In this document: piece after piece, positions 37,436 through 46,888 of the stretch
How positions within the stretch are numbered: position 1 is the first letter of the stretch
Layout of the letters: the number at the start of each line of letters is the position of its first letter
Source: Promineifilum sp.
GTDB lineage: Bacteria > Chloroflexota > Anaerolineae > Promineifilales > Promineifilaceae
Direction of reading: 5' to 3'
NCBI GenBank assembly: GCA_019454405.1
Contig: JACFOH010000007.1
Location: forward strand, 22,962-86,961
Length of the DNA stretch: 64,000 nucleotides
Position numbers and translations under genes: made by a program
The notes under the pieces: model-generated
The model's input: the letters and a program-made list of their open reading frames with translations, nothing else
What the model was told of the DNA's origin: nothing
Databases searched by the model: none

Positions 37436-38131
37436 TTAAAACGACGAAGATGAATCCAGCCGTACCCAACCATGCCGCAACGCATAGACGGCCGCCTGCG
37501 TGCGATCGTCAACATGTAATTTGCGCAGGATAGCTGTCATATGATTCTTTACGGTCTGTTGACTGATATTAAGTTCGAGAGCAACCTCTTTATTACTGGC
37601 GCCGCGCGCCACCATTTCCAGCACTTCCATCTCTCGCGGTGATAATGGGGTGAACGATTCAGCCGATTCCACATTCCCGGAAGGATCATAATGGCCCAAT
37701 CGCCGCTCCGCCCATTCGATAACCGCGTCATAGGTCATCTGTCGTCCATGGACGACATAGCTGCCGGCGTGGACAGCGTAAATCGTCTGTAACAACTCTT
37801 CAGGCGGGATATCTTTCGAGCAATAAGCTGTTGCCCCCAGGCGCAGCGCGTGAAAGGCCTGATCTGTATCGTCATAGCCGGTCAGGATGATCACCTTGGT
37901 ATTGGGCAACGTGCTGAGGATCTGCCGAGTGATTTTCAACCCGTTAGCGTCGGGTAAATTAACATCCATGAGGATGATATCAGGCTGATGCTCCAACGCA
38001 CGCTGGACGGCCGAGTCTCCGTCGGCAGCTTGCGCCACCACGTTCAGGCCGGGATCCATTTCCAACACATCGACAAGCCCCTGACGAAAGAGAGGGTGAT
38101 CTTCGACGATAAGTATCTTAATGGGATCCAT
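37436..38131 (-). CDS. NarL/FixJ-family response regulator
   Basis: A two-component transcription regulator of 231 residues. The receiver domain starts IKILIVEDHPLFRQGL with the phosphorylated Asp56 in IILMDVNLPD. The C-terminal LuxR-type helix-turn-helix is LSPREMEVLEMVARGASNKEVA through NISQQTVKNHMTAILRKLHV. The start is the ATG at 38131 that begins the receiver domain; the frame is open a further 21 codons upstream. There is no adjacent histidine kinase. It is the gene just upstream of the Flp pilin gene, so it may control it. Confidence 0.92.
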   Translation of the reverse strand: MDPIKILIVEDHPLFRQGLVDVLEMDPGLNVVAQAADGDSAVQRALEHQPDIILMDVNLPDANGLKITRQILSTLPNTKVIILTGYDDTDQAFHALRLGATAYCSKDIPPEELLQTIYAVHAGSYVVHGRQMTYDAVIEWAERRLGHYDPSGNVESAESFTPLSPREMEVLEMVARGASNKEVALELNISQQTVKNHMTAILRKLHVDDRTQAAVYALRHGWVRLDSSSSF

Positions 38132-38186
38132 AGTGTAGAACGCTAAACTTTGGTCAGTCGAGTATAACACGATCTCCGCAATCGTT

Positions 38187-39089
38187 CTATTCACGGCGGC
38201 ATATGAAGGTCCTCAGATCTCCAAAGTTCACCGGTATGGCGGCCTCGCGCAACCCCAGGCGGTTGACAGCCGAACGGGCAAAACGCCCCAACCCGGTATT
38301 CATACCCGCCAACCGCGAAGCCAAATAGCCCAGGCGCAGATAACGCCCCTGCGTACCCTGCCAGACGATTTCGTAGCCGTGGTCGACCAGCATTTGGCTC
38401 AACGTTCGCGCGCTGAAGAAGTAAAGATGCATATCCATCAGCCAAGGCCAGCGACGCCCCATCAATCGGGCAATTGGGGCATCGATGTCCATCGTATGGA
38501 CTACCAGCCAGCCGCCGGGCCGTAACAAACGCCGCGCCTGTTCCAGCTCGGTTGCCGGATCGGCAAAATGTTCGATCACGTCCCAGAGCGTCACCACGTC
38601 AAATGACTCGCTCGGCAACTCAGTCGATTCCAGTGTGCCGAGGCGGACGTCCAGACCGTGTCGCTGGGCCTCGGCCGCTGCCCAATGCGACGGCTCGATG
38701 CCCTGAGCGCGCCAGCCGGCCGCGTTGGCCATCTCAACGAACACCCCGATATAGGCGCCCACGTCAAGAAGCGCACGCCCATCAGCCGGACCAATGATGC
38801 GTTCCATATCGCGCAGGTGATGGCGAAACGTTAGCTCGCGCCCGATGCGTTCCTCGACATAGGTCTCATCTTCGACGGCCGAGTAGGCATCGAGTACGAC
38901 GTCAGACGGCCAACGTGGGTTGGTGTAAACCAGGCCGCAATGATTACACTCTACGATCTGCCCGTGATGGCCGTAACCGGAATGGGTGCAGCGGAAAGCA
39001 TCGACGCGAAGTACGTCACCATCTGCGGTGGCCGGGAATCGCACGTGATAGTCGTCGCGGCCGCACAGATTACAATTGACTTTTATCAT
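38187..39089 (-). CDS. SAM-dependent methyltransferase with N-terminal zinc-type motif
   Basis: 300 residues from ATG 39089. The N-terminus has CNLCGRDDY and, later, ECNHCGLVYTNPRW, a four-cysteine pattern typical of sugar C-methyltransferases and related enzymes. The Rossmann domain has LLDVGAYIGVFVEMANAAGW (SAM motif I), then VVTLWDVIEHFADPATELEQARRLLRPGGWLVV. The C-terminus includes MHLYFFSARTLSQML. The substrate is unknown; the downstream part of a GT2/methyltransferase pair suggests lipid-linked sugar modification. The start overlaps the glycosyltransferase stop by 20 bp. Confidence 0.85.
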   Translation of the reverse strand: MIKVNCNLCGRDDYHVRFPATADGDVLRVDAFRCTHSGYGHHGQIVECNHCGLVYTNPRWPSDVVLDAYSAVEDETYVEERIGRELTFRHHLRDMERIIGPADGRALLDVGAYIGVFVEMANAAGWRAQGIEPSHWAAAEAQRHGLDVRLGTLESTELPSESFDVVTLWDVIEHFADPATELEQARRLLRPGGWLVVHTMDIDAPIARLMGRRWPWLMDMHLYFFSARTLSQMLVDHGYEIVWQGTQGRYLRLGYLASRLAGMNTGLGRFARSAVNRLGLREAAIPVNFGDLRTFICRRE

Positions 39090-39852
39090 TACTAATAACA
39101 GGGGAAACAGATATCGTCGGACGGCGTGGTTCTCCACCACGCAAACGGCGCAGGAACAGGCGAAAGATTGTGTATTGTGCCTTGAAAATCTCTTGCCGGG
39201 AAATCTTGGTCTGACCCTTGCGGCGATCCTCAAAGATGATGGGCACTTCCCCGATCTGCCAACCGCGCCTTTGACAAAGAAAGAGCATCTCCACCAGGAA
39301 AGAGTAGCCGCTGGAGAAGATTTCATCGAGGGGGATCGACAACAGCACCTCGCGTCGATAAAGCCGGAAGCCGGCCGTGGCGTCTCTGGCCTTCAGCCCC
39401 AGCAAGGCGCGAGCGATAAAATTCGCCCCCAGACTCAGGATAATCCGTTTGCGGGTGCAGTTGCGGGTGCCGCCACCGGAAACATAGCGCGAACCGATGA
39501 CGACGTGCTTGCTCTGGCTCATTGCCAACATATCGGGTATGTAGCGCGGGTTATGGGAGAAATCGGCGTCCATCGTCAAAATACGCTCGGCGCCAATCTC
39601 ATAGAGCGCTTTCTTGAAACCCGCGATGTAGGCCGTTCCCAGCCCCATCTTGGACGGCCGGTGGATCACATAAACGCGGCCGGGGTATCTCTCCGCCCAT
39701 CGGTCAGCGAGATCGCCCGTGCCGTCGGCCGAATTATCGTCAACAACGATCGCGCCGATCGAGGTGGGCAGTGCAAGCAACTGCTCCAACAACTCATCCA
39801 GGTTGTCAGCCTCATTATACGTGGGCACGATCACATAGGTATCGATAGACAT
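39070..39852 (-). CDS. Polyprenol-phosphate glycosyltransferase, DPM1-like (GT2)
   Basis: A GT-A fold family 2 transferase resembling dolichol/polyprenol-phosphate mannose synthase. It moves a sugar from a nucleotide donor to a polyprenyl phosphate on the cytoplasmic side. Key features are IVPTYNEADNLDELL, VVDDNSADGTGDL, the metal site ILTMDADFSHNP, and the acceptor-region GSRYVSGGGTRNCTRKR and DATAGFRLYRREVL. No long C-terminal membrane domain is present, so it is the soluble/DPM1 type. 260 residues. Overlaps the methyltransferase. Confidence 0.9.
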   Translation of the reverse strand: MSIDTYVIVPTYNEADNLDELLEQLLALPTSIGAIVVDDNSADGTGDLADRWAERYPGRVYVIHRPSKMGLGTAYIAGFKKALYEIGAERILTMDADFSHNPRYIPDMLAMSQSKHVVIGSRYVSGGGTRNCTRKRIILSLGANFIARALLGLKARDATAGFRLYRREVLLSIPLDEIFSSGYSFLVEMLFLCQRRGWQIGEVPIIFEDRRKGQTKISRQEIFKAQYTIFRLFLRRLRGGEPRRPTISVSPVISNDKSQL

Positions 39853-39960
39853 GGAAGATGCTCCGAACAGGCTGGATTTTAACGAGAAGCGAGAGGACGG
39901 TCAAAGTCGCTCAGCCAAGAGTAGCCTATCCGGCCAGTCAGATGGACAATTGAGACCATC

Positions 39961-40884
39961 ATGCGTATCGGCATTCTTTCCCGCAATCCAACACTCTATA
40001 GCACCCAACGACTGGTCAATGCAGCGCACGAGCGCGGCCATCGGGTCGAAGTCATCGATACGCTTTCGGTGACCGTCCACATCGGCCGCACGGATGCCCA
40101 ACCTGGCAAGCCTCAACGTCTGGTCGGTAACGCAATCGGGCTAGCAGGCACGACCCTGTTACCCGAGTTTGACGCGCTTATCCCCCGCATCGGCACATCA
40201 GTGACCTTCTATGGACTGGCAGTTGTGCGCCAATTCGAGGCGATGGGCGTCATGATGACCGCATCCTCCGACGCCATCGCCCGCTCGCGCGACAAGCTCC
40301 AGAGCCTACAGCTAATGGTCAAGGATGGGTTGCCCATTCCGCGCACAGCGATCATTGCTCAACCTGACGCACTTTACGCAGCTGTCGAAGCCATCGGGGG
40401 GTTGCCGGCCGTGGTCAAACTCATCCGCGGGACGCAGGGGCGCGGCGTGTTCCTGGCCCACCAGTTGTCAACGATCGCCACTCTGCTGCAGCGCGTGGGA
40501 GAACTGAACCGGCAAGCCATCCTCCAGGAATTTATCGCTGAATCACGCGGCCAGGACATGCGGTTGATCATCGTTGGCGACCGTTGCGTGGCAGCGATGG
40601 AGCGACGTGCAGCGCCCGGAGATTTTCGTGCCAACCTTCATCGGGGCGGGTCCGCAACCGCGCTCGAGCCGGACAAAAGCACCGTGGCATTGGCGGTAGC
40701 GGCTGCGCGTGCCCACGGGCTGGGTGTAGCCGGCGTCGATCTGCTATCTTCAAAGCGCGGCCCACTTCTCCTGGAAGTTAATTCTTCACCAGGTCTGGAG
40801 GGGATCGAAAGCGCGACCGGGGCCGATGTTGCTGGGGCAATCATCGACTATGTAGAGAAAATGGCCGCAGTCAAACGCCGATAG
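39961..40884 (+). CDS. RimK-type ATP-grasp ligase
   Basis: An ATP-grasp enzyme of the RimK/LysX family, which adds amino acids (often glutamate) to a carboxyl terminus or coenzyme. It begins MRIGILSRNPTLYSTQRLVNAAHERGH. Its ATP-grasp core shows the ASSDAIARSRDKLQSLQLM segment, VVKLIRGTQGRGVFLA (nucleotide-binding Lys), ILQEFIAESRGQDMRLIIVG and the metal-binding C-terminal LLLEVNSSPGLEGIE. 307 residues, about the length of E. coli RimK. The actual substrate (S6, F420, or a small molecule) is not visible from context. Confidence 0.9.
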   Translation: MRIGILSRNPTLYSTQRLVNAAHERGHRVEVIDTLSVTVHIGRTDAQPGKPQRLVGNAIGLAGTTLLPEFDALIPRIGTSVTFYGLAVVRQFEAMGVMMTASSDAIARSRDKLQSLQLMVKDGLPIPRTAIIAQPDALYAAVEAIGGLPAVVKLIRGTQGRGVFLAHQLSTIATLLQRVGELNRQAILQEFIAESRGQDMRLIIVGDRCVAAMERRAAPGDFRANLHRGGSATALEPDKSTVALAVAAARAHGLGVAGVDLLSSKRGPLLLEVNSSPGLEGIESATGADVAGAIIDYVEKMAAVKRR

Positions 40885-40910
40885 AATAAAAATTGCCGGC
40901 TCAAGGCCAA
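40885..40910. terminator. Weak bidirectional terminator between rimK-like gene and the ABC importer locus
   Basis: A small hairpin with one bulge (TTGCC at 40893-40897 with GGCCAA at 40905-40910) is flanked on one side by AATAAAAATT. On the minus strand it gives a T tract after the last importer ATPase gene. Pairing is short, so this is tentative. Confidence 0.35.
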
Positions 40911-40920
40911 CGATTCATCA

Positions 40921-42018
40921 TCAACGAATGACTTTCTGGGCAATATCCCGCCCCTTACGGGCGGCGATATTTTCAGGCGTCAGCTTGCTGGCTCCACTCT
41001 CGCCCATCTCCAGCCAATGACAGGCAGCGTAATGGCCGCCTCCATAATCTCTCAAGACGGGTTCTTCCTTCGAACAGCGGTCGAAAGCAATTGGGCAACG
41101 GGTATGGAATCGACAACCGGATGGCGGGCGTAACGGGCTGGGTACATCGCCTTCCAGAATAACCCGCTGCCGCTTCGCAGTCGGATCGGGGACGGGAATG
41201 GCCGACATTAACGCCTGGGTATAAGGGTGGAGAGGATCGCTGTAAAGTAGATCTCGCGGGGCCATCTCCATCATCTTGCCCAGGTACATGACGCCAACGC
41301 GCTCGCTGAAATGCTCGACGACGCTCAAATTATGGGCGATAAACAGATAAGTCAGGCCAAAATCGCGTTGCAGCTCGTGTAGAATGTTAAGAACCTGGGC
41401 CTGAATCGACACGTCAAGAGCCGACACCGGCTCATCACAAACAATGAATTTGGGCTTCAAGGCCAGGGCACGAGCGATGCCAATGCGCTGCCGCTGACCG
41501 CCGGAGAATTCATGAGGATAGCGCCGGGCGTGCTCCGCACGCATACCGACTCGCGTGAGCATCTCCACCACGATATCATAGCGTTCTCGGGCGCTCTTGT
41601 TGGTATGCACACGCAAACCTTCGGAGATACTTTCCCCAATCGGCAACCGTGGATCCAATGATGAATAAGGATCCTGGAAGATAATCTGCATGTCGGCGCG
41701 CATCTTCTTTAGCTCGGTCGCGTTAAGGTCGAAGATATTCTTGCCGTTCATGACCACTTCGCCCGAGGTAGCGGGAATGAGACGAAGGATCGTGCGGCCG
41801 ACGGTCGTCTTGCCGCAACCGGATTCACCCACTAGTCCGAGAGTCTCGCCTTCATTAATGAAGAAGGAAACGTCATCGACAGCCTGGACCCATGCATTCA
41901 CACGTCTCATCAGCCCGCTACGAACAGGGAAATATTTAACGAGGTTGTTGACCTCGATCAATTTTTTACGCTCCGTGGGTGCTTCAACCACGGCTGTTTG
42001 GTTCAACTCATCAGCCAT
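40921..42018 (-). CDS. Peptide/oligopeptide ABC importer ATPase, F-type (second copy)
   Basis: The cytosolic motor of an Opp/Dpp-family importer. The start is ATG 42018 (MADELNQ) with GGAGGGG just upstream, overlapping the D-type gene by 8 bp. It carries Walker [10 protein letters not shown], the Q-loop [14 protein letters not shown] signature [15 protein letters not shown], Walker [15 protein letters not shown] and the oligopeptide-type C-terminal domain [14 protein letters not shown] with its three cysteines for an iron-sulfur cluster. It is downstream of the D-type ATPase and forms the second D/F pair of the locus. Confidence 0.95.
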   Translation of the reverse strand: MADELNQTAVVEAPTERKKLIEVNNLVKYFPVRSGLMRRVNAWVQAVDDVSFFINEGETLGLVGESGCGKTTVGRTILRLIPATSGEVVMNGKNIFDLNATELKKMRADMQIIFQDPYSSLDPRLPIGESISEGLRVHTNKSARERYDIVVEMLTRVGMRAEHARRYPHEFSGGQRQRIGIARALALKPKFIVCDEPVSALDVSIQAQVLNILHELQRDFGLTYLFIAHNLSVVEHFSERVGVMYLGKMMEMAPRDLLYSDPLHPYTQALMSAIPVPDPTAKRQRVILEGDVPSPLRPPSGCRFHTRCPIAFDRCSKEEPVLRDYGGGHYAACHWLEMGESGASKLTPENIAARKGRDIAQKVIR

Positions 42019-43081
42019 TTGCCCCTCCTGCCTCCACACCGTCGCTTGAGGCGTCATATATTCCTGCTTCCCGTGCCCGCCGCATTTCAGGGATATCTTC
42101 ATAGATCCAACACCGGACGGTGTGACCAGGGGCGAGTTGCTTCAATTCCGGTTCCTCATGCAGGCAGATCTCCAGACCATACGTGATGCGAGCCTCACAT
42201 CTCGGATGGAATTTACATCCGTTCGGCAAATCAACCAGGTTGGGCACGGAGCCGGGGATGGTCGTCAACGGTTTGTCAGCCTGCCCCAGGACGGGGGTAG
42301 AACCGATGAGAGCTTTAGTGTAGGGATGTTTCGGATGTTTATACAATTCGTTGACGGGCGCCTGCTCGACAATCCGCCCAGCGTACATAACATTGACGCG
42401 GTCGCACATTTCGGCCACTACTCCGAGGTCATGGGTAATCAGAATAATGGCCGTATCCATCTTCGACCGCAGGTTACGCATAAGATCGAGGATTTGCGCC
42501 TGGATAGTCACATCGAGGGCCGTCGTCGGCTCGTCGGCGATCAACAACTCGGGCACGCAAGCCAAGGCCATAGCGATCATCACACGCTGGGCCATGCCGC
42601 CCGACAGCTCGTGGGGGTAGGACTTGACGCGAGATTCGGGATCAGGCACGCCAACCATCGCCAGCAGCTCGATGGCACGCTTCTCGCCTTCCTCCTTGCC
42701 GATTTTCTGATGAATCTGCAAGACTTCGGAGAGCTGATCGCCAATCCGGAAAACGGGGTTCAAACTGCTCTGCGGCTGCTGAAAAATCATCGAGACGCGG
42801 TTGCCGCGAATATTGACCATGCGCGACTCAGGCAGCTTCAGCAGGTCCTGGTCATCAAAGATAATGCTGCCTTCAACGACCCTGCCCGGCCGGCCGATGA
42901 GGCGCATGATCGATAATGAGGTAACGCTCTTGCCGCAGCCCGATTCACCCACCAGTCCGACAACTTCGCCGCGCCTGACATTGAAATCAATGCCGTCTAC
43001 GGCATGCACAACACCAGCCTCGGTGAAGAATTGTGTTTTTAGATTTTTAATGTCGAGTATGACGTTCTTGTTATTTTCCAA
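42011..43081 (-). CDS. Peptide/oligopeptide ABC importer ATPase, D-type (second copy)
   Basis: Walker [17 protein letters not shown]-loop [13 protein letters not shown], signature [15 protein letters not shown], Walker [16 protein letters not shown] and H-loop [11 protein letters not shown]. The C-terminal oligopeptide-type domain reads [18 protein letters not shown]. The start is TTG 43081 without a clear Shine-Dalgarno. It is separated from the first half of the locus by 180 bp that contain a 30-bp palindrome, so it may have separate transcription. 356 residues. Confidence 0.95.
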   Translation of the reverse strand: MENNKNVILDIKNLKTQFFTEAGVVHAVDGIDFNVRRGEVVGLVGESGCGKSVTSLSIMRLIGRPGRVVEGSIIFDDQDLLKLPESRMVNIRGNRVSMIFQQPQSSLNPVFRIGDQLSEVLQIHQKIGKEEGEKRAIELLAMVGVPDPESRVKSYPHELSGGMAQRVMIAMALACVPELLIADEPTTALDVTIQAQILDLMRNLRSKMDTAIILITHDLGVVAEMCDRVNVMYAGRIVEQAPVNELYKHPKHPYTKALIGSTPVLGQADKPLTTIPGSVPNLVDLPNGCKFHPRCEARITYGLEICLHEEPELKQLAPGHTVRCWIYEDIPEMRRAREAGIYDASSDGVEAGGANG

Positions 43082-43204
43082 TGCGTCCCGTTTCCAGATA
43101 ACTACTGCACAACTGATAAGCTAGCCTGATCCGTCTCAGGCAACGATAACCTGATGATACCAAACGTGGGCGAATATCGAAAAGTATACTCGCCCAATAA
43201 GACA

Positions 43205-43234
43205 CAATTCGCCTGCCGGCCGGCAAGCGAATTG
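43205..43234. repeat. 30-bp near-perfect palindrome dividing the importer locus, possible terminator or processing site
   Basis: CAATTCGC(c)TGCCGG is followed directly by CCGGCA(a)GCGAATTG. All but one of 15 pairs match. The element lies 28 bp after the microprotein stop and 124 bp before the second D-type ATPase. On the minus strand it is followed by TGTCTTATTGGG, only moderately T-rich. Confidence 0.75.
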
Positions 43235-43262
43235 TTCTTTGATCAATATGCGGCCCTGACGA

Positions 43263-43484
43263 CTATCGATCGTCGTGCCAATCGTCCTTCCGTTTCCGGC
43301 GTGCCTCGCCCACATGCGTGGCTACACCAAGAATTCCGAGGAAAATACCAACGGTAGAAGCCCCATACGCCACAAAATTCAGAAAGAATGTCGACGGCAA
43401 GATATGGAGAACGATCAGAAACGGTAAGACAGCTCCGATCACGACCAATATCATGCCGACAACAATCAATCTATTAAATGGCAT
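43263..43484 (-). CDS. Small two-helix membrane protein in the importer locus
   Basis: 73 residues from ATG 43484 (MPFNRLIVVG); the start overlaps the F-type ATPase stop by 11 bp, so it is coupled to it. Two hydrophobic helices (about 5-25 and 32-53) are joined by a short loop and followed by a basic, charged tail (GEARRKRKDDWHDDR). I do not recognise the family. Its position inside an Opp-type operon suggests a membrane accessory of the transporter, but this rests on location only. Confidence 0.7.
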   Translation of the reverse strand: MPFNRLIVVGMILVVIGAVLPFLIVLHILPSTFFLNFVAYGASTVGIFLGILGVATHVGEARRKRKDDWHDDR

Positions 43485-44517
43485 GTCCTTTTTCTTCGTC
43501 GTAGAGCCAGCACGCAACCAGATGCTTCGGTGTAACCTCTATGTTGGGTGGCTCAAGCACGTCACATATCCCTTCCATCATGTACGGACACCGTGGGTGG
43601 AACCGGCAGCCCTTCGGCGGGTTGACCAGGCTGGGCGGTTCGCCCTTGGGGATCTCTCGCTGGACGAGGGCGTTATCCGCGTTGGGATCGGAAGATGCCT
43701 CCAACAAAGCAAGGGTATAAGGATGCTTGGGATTGTCGAGCAGATCCTCCATTCGCGCGAATTCCACAATCTGACCGGCGTACATAACAAAGATGTACTC
43801 CGAGAAGTAGCGCACCGTGGAAAGATCGTGGGTGATGTAGAGGACAGCCAGATGATGTTCTTCCTGGAGCTTACGCAACAAGCGCAAGATCTCGACACGC
43901 ACCGAGGCGTCGAGCATCGACACCGGCTCATCGGCCACCAGAAGCTTGGGCTCCATGATCATAGCCCGAGCGATGACCACGCGCTGCTGTTGCCCACCGC
44001 TCAACATATGCGGAAACTTGGGCAAGACTTGCTCAATAGGCGTCAGCTTCACTTCTTCCAGGATTTTCTCGATACGACGCCGGCGCTCCTGCTTGTCTTT
44101 GATCCCGTTGATGATCATCGGCTCTTCAAGAATGCTTTGGACATTCATGAAAGGCGGCAATGCCCCGAACGGATCCTGCTGAATATAACCGATCTTGGAT
44201 CGGTAACGGCGGAGGTCTTCCCCTTTCGTTTGGCTCAAGGATGTATTATCAAAGATCACATCGCCCTTGGTGGGGATATTCAAGCCCAGAATGGTCTTCA
44301 TCAGGCTTGACTTACCGCAACCACTCTCGCCGACGCAGGCGATAGCCTCGCCCTGCTCCAGAACAAAGCGAACATTATCGACCGCGCGAACGTAGCCGGC
44401 ATGCCCAAAGCCGAAACGCTTCAGTTCATACCAGACATGCAAATCCTTGATTTGCAGCAACGCCTGGTCGTTTGTTATATGGTCTACTGCGCTGATTTCA
44501 GCGTTAACGTCACTCAT
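43474..44517 (-). CDS. Peptide/oligopeptide ABC importer ATPase (first copy, F-type position)
   Basis: 347 residues with Walker [17 protein letters not shown]-loop IQQDPFGALPPFMNVQ, signature LSGGQQQRVVIARAM, Walker B LLVADEPVSMLDAS and the C-terminal CRFHPRCPYMMEGIC. The Q-loop region (QDPFGALPPF) differs from the QDPxSSLNP norm seen in the other three ATPases of this locus. It lies between the D-type ATPase and the membrane microprotein. Confidence 0.95.
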   Translation of the reverse strand: MSDVNAEISAVDHITNDQALLQIKDLHVWYELKRFGFGHAGYVRAVDNVRFVLEQGEAIACVGESGCGKSSLMKTILGLNIPTKGDVIFDNTSLSQTKGEDLRRYRSKIGYIQQDPFGALPPFMNVQSILEEPMIINGIKDKQERRRRIEKILEEVKLTPIEQVLPKFPHMLSGGQQQRVVIARAMIMEPKLLVADEPVSMLDASVRVEILRLLRKLQEEHHLAVLYITHDLSTVRYFSEYIFVMYAGQIVEFARMEDLLDNPKHPYTLALLEASSDPNADNALVQREIPKGEPPSLVNPPKGCRFHPRCPYMMEGICDVLEPPNIEVTPKHLVACWLYDEEKGHAI

Positions 44518-44555
44518 ATCGCTGGTCTTCCTTTTGGTTTGACGTCATCAAGGCC

Positions 44556-45521
44556 TTATACATAAAGCCAGCACTTCACTTTTCGATCGCCGTCGACCAG
44601 AACGGTCGGCGGTTCCTCATCACACTTCTCAAAGCGCTTGGGGCAACGATCCTTAAAACGGCAGCCCGTGGGCGGGTTGAGCAAACTCGGAGGTTGGCCG
44701 GTAATAAATTCCGGCTCGATGGTCTCACGCAGGCGAGGCACGCTGGCCATCAGGGCATGAGAGTACGGATGAAGCGGCTTGGTGAAGAAACGGCGAGCAT
44801 CACTCACCTCGACAACCTGCCCGGCATACATAACGGCCACGTTGTCGGCCAGTTCGCTAGAGGTGGCGATATCGTGGGTGATGAGGATGAAGCTCGTCTC
44901 CAGCTCTTTCTTCATTCGCTTCATCAGATTCATAATGGAAGCCTGGGTCAGAACGTCCAGCGCCGACGTCGGCTCATCCAGAATGACTACGTCGGGTAAC
45001 GTCACCAAGGCCATAGCCAGGGCTGAACGTTGCCGCATGCCGCCGCTCAACTCGAACGAGTAGCGATGGAGGAAGTCAACCGGCACGCCGACATGCTCCA
45101 GCATGCGCACGGCGGCCTTCGTCGCCTCCTCCTCGTTCATGTTCATATGAACCATCGCCGGTTCGGCGACTTGTGTGCCGATTTTAAGCACCGGGTTCAG
45201 AGCATTCATGGCCGCCTGAGGCACCATCGAGATCCGCTTCCAGCGAATTTCCTTACGGAAGGATTCGTCATCCAGCTTCATAATATTCTTATCATGGAGC
45301 CAGACTTCGCCATCATAGGTTCCCGCATTACGCGGCAACAAACGCAAGATAGCCTTGGCCAGCGAACTCTTGCCGCAGCCGGACTCACCGATGATGACCG
45401 TGGCCTCGTTCTTGCGCAGATCAAAATCCACACCGTCAACGGCCTGAACAGGACCGCTGTGTGTGTTGAAGTACAACCGAAGGTTCCGCACCTTCAGTAC
45501 TAATTCGTTTTGTTGTTCCAT
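44556..45521 (-). CDS. Peptide/oligopeptide ABC importer ATPase, D-type (first copy)
   Basis: 321 residues. Walker [17 protein letters not shown]-loop region MVPQAAMNALNPVLK, ABC signature LSGGMRQRSALAMAL, Walker B VVILDEPTSALDVLTQ, H-loop ITHDIATSSEL, and the C-terminal CRFKDRCPKRFEKC. It follows the OppC-like permease by 5 bp, so the first D/F pair is the one nearest the permeases. Confidence 0.95.
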   Translation of the reverse strand: MEQQNELVLKVRNLRLYFNTHSGPVQAVDGVDFDLRKNEATVIIGESGCGKSSLAKAILRLLPRNAGTYDGEVWLHDKNIMKLDDESFRKEIRWKRISMVPQAAMNALNPVLKIGTQVAEPAMVHMNMNEEEATKAAVRMLEHVGVPVDFLHRYSFELSGGMRQRSALAMALVTLPDVVILDEPTSALDVLTQASIMNLMKRMKKELETSFILITHDIATSSELADNVAVMYAGQVVEVSDARRFFTKPLHPYSHALMASVPRLRETIEPEFITGQPPSLLNPPTGCRFKDRCPKRFEKCDEEPPTVLVDGDRKVKCWLYV

Positions 45522-45526
45522 TAGTT

Positions 45527-46888
45527 TTACAACTCACGCAATCTCGGGTTGAACACCCGGTCCAAGGCAAAGCCAACCATGGCGAAGGCCAGACCAGCAA
45601 TCATGAGCAAAGCCGCCGGTTGCAGGATCCAGTAATAGTAGCCACTGAACAATGCGCCTTGCGTGTTGGCATCATTGATTAGCTTGCCCCAAGTGGGTAC
45701 GAAGGGGTCGCCCAGTCCTAGCACAGCCAGCGAGGCTTCCAGGAAAACGTAACTGGGGACCAGAATGACGATGGCAGGGATGACCAGGGGCAAAATGCGC
45801 GGAATCAAATAGCGGAAGATAATGCGCATGTCACTGGCCCCATAGGCTCGGGCAGCATCGATATAGGGCGACTCCTTCACTTGCAGGAAAATAGCCCGAT
45901 AATTCTTGATGCCCAGACCAAAGATGCTGAGCAAGATGACCAGCCCCAGCATAAGCCAGACGCTCCGGCTGTAAAGCGTGCCCACCATGATCAAAATGGG
46001 CAGGAGGGGAATAATGGAATTCACCTCCGTGATGCGCTGGATGACGGCATCGACCCAACCGCCGATCCAGACACCAAACGCGGCAATACCCATCGTAGTA
46101 AACGTGGTGAGCAAAGCCGCCAATAACCCAAAGGCCATAGCGATTGGCGTTCCCCACAACAAGGCTATGGTGAGATCGCGCCGTTGATGATCCGTGCCGG
46201 CGATGCCATACACCTTACCGTAGCTGACGAACGCCAGATCAAGGCTGGATTCCGGTTCGAACAATAGCGCTGTAGCGTCGAGCCGGTAGGTACCTTGCAA
46301 GACCTGCACGCCTTCCTTATTAGGGTCATCAAATAGCCCCTTGATGACCGATATCCCCTTAATTCCGGTCTCACGCTCCAGGCGGCGCTGCAAACGTGTA
46401 TCCTGGTCGAAGCGCACCGAGGTGCTGGCGCCGGAGGAAAACTCTCCAGCGCGAATTTCCCGGCCGTCAGGCGTTATCCAGGTCAACTCAACGAAAGGCT
46501 GCTTATCTTTATAGGCCGCCGAGGAGAACAAAATAATCTCGGGCGGAAATGTGTCATAAGGAAAATCGAATTCGAACGAGAAGCGTGCCTCACGTGTATC
46601 GGCCGAGATCGGTTCGATGACGGGTTCAACATCCCCTTTGGCGCTGTCGATAATGACGGTTCCAGCCAGGTCAGTGCTCCTGAACCAGTTCGTCCAGGCC
46701 GGAGAAGCATTGCGTGGATAGTAGCGCCACACGGCTTCGCCGCCACGCCACATCTTCACAGCCTGGTTGTAGGGCAAGACAATAGGCGTGACGATAGCGA
46801 CGATCATCAATATAACAATGACGATCAAACCGATGATGGCTGTCGGATATTGGCGCAGTTGCCGCAGGCCACTCAGGATCCCTTTCAT
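45527..46888 (-). CDS. Peptide/oligopeptide ABC importer permease, OppC-type, with large extracytoplasmic insert
   Basis: A membrane subunit of 453 residues. After an N-terminal helix (TAIIGLIVIVILMIVAIVTPIVLPY) there is an unusual region of about 190 residues (50-240) without hydrophobic segments, expected outside the membrane. The conserved BPD_transp_1 core follows, with GTDHQRRDLTIALLWGTPIAMAFGLLAAL and the EAA loop DAARAYGASDMRIIFRYLIPRILP. Standard OppC/DppC proteins are about 290-310 residues, so the insert is the odd part. The start overlaps the OppB stop (ATGA) and has GGAGGG upstream. Confidence 0.93.
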   Translation of the reverse strand: MKGILSGLRQLRQYPTAIIGLIVIVILMIVAIVTPIVLPYNQAVKMWRGGEAVWRYYPRNASPAWTNWFRSTDLAGTVIIDSAKGDVEPVIEPISADTREARFSFEFDFPYDTFPPEIILFSSAAYKDKQPFVELTWITPDGREIRAGEFSSGASTSVRFDQDTRLQRRLERETGIKGISVIKGLFDDPNKEGVQVLQGTYRLDATALLFEPESSLDLAFVSYGKVYGIAGTDHQRRDLTIALLWGTPIAMAFGLLAALLTTFTTMGIAAFGVWIGGWVDAVIQRITEVNSIIPLLPILIMVGTLYSRSVWLMLGLVILLSIFGLGIKNYRAIFLQVKESPYIDAARAYGASDMRIIFRYLIPRILPLVIPAIVILVPSYVFLEASLAVLGLGDPFVPTWGKLINDANTQGALFSGYYYWILQPAALLMIAGLAFAMVGFALDRVFNPRLREL

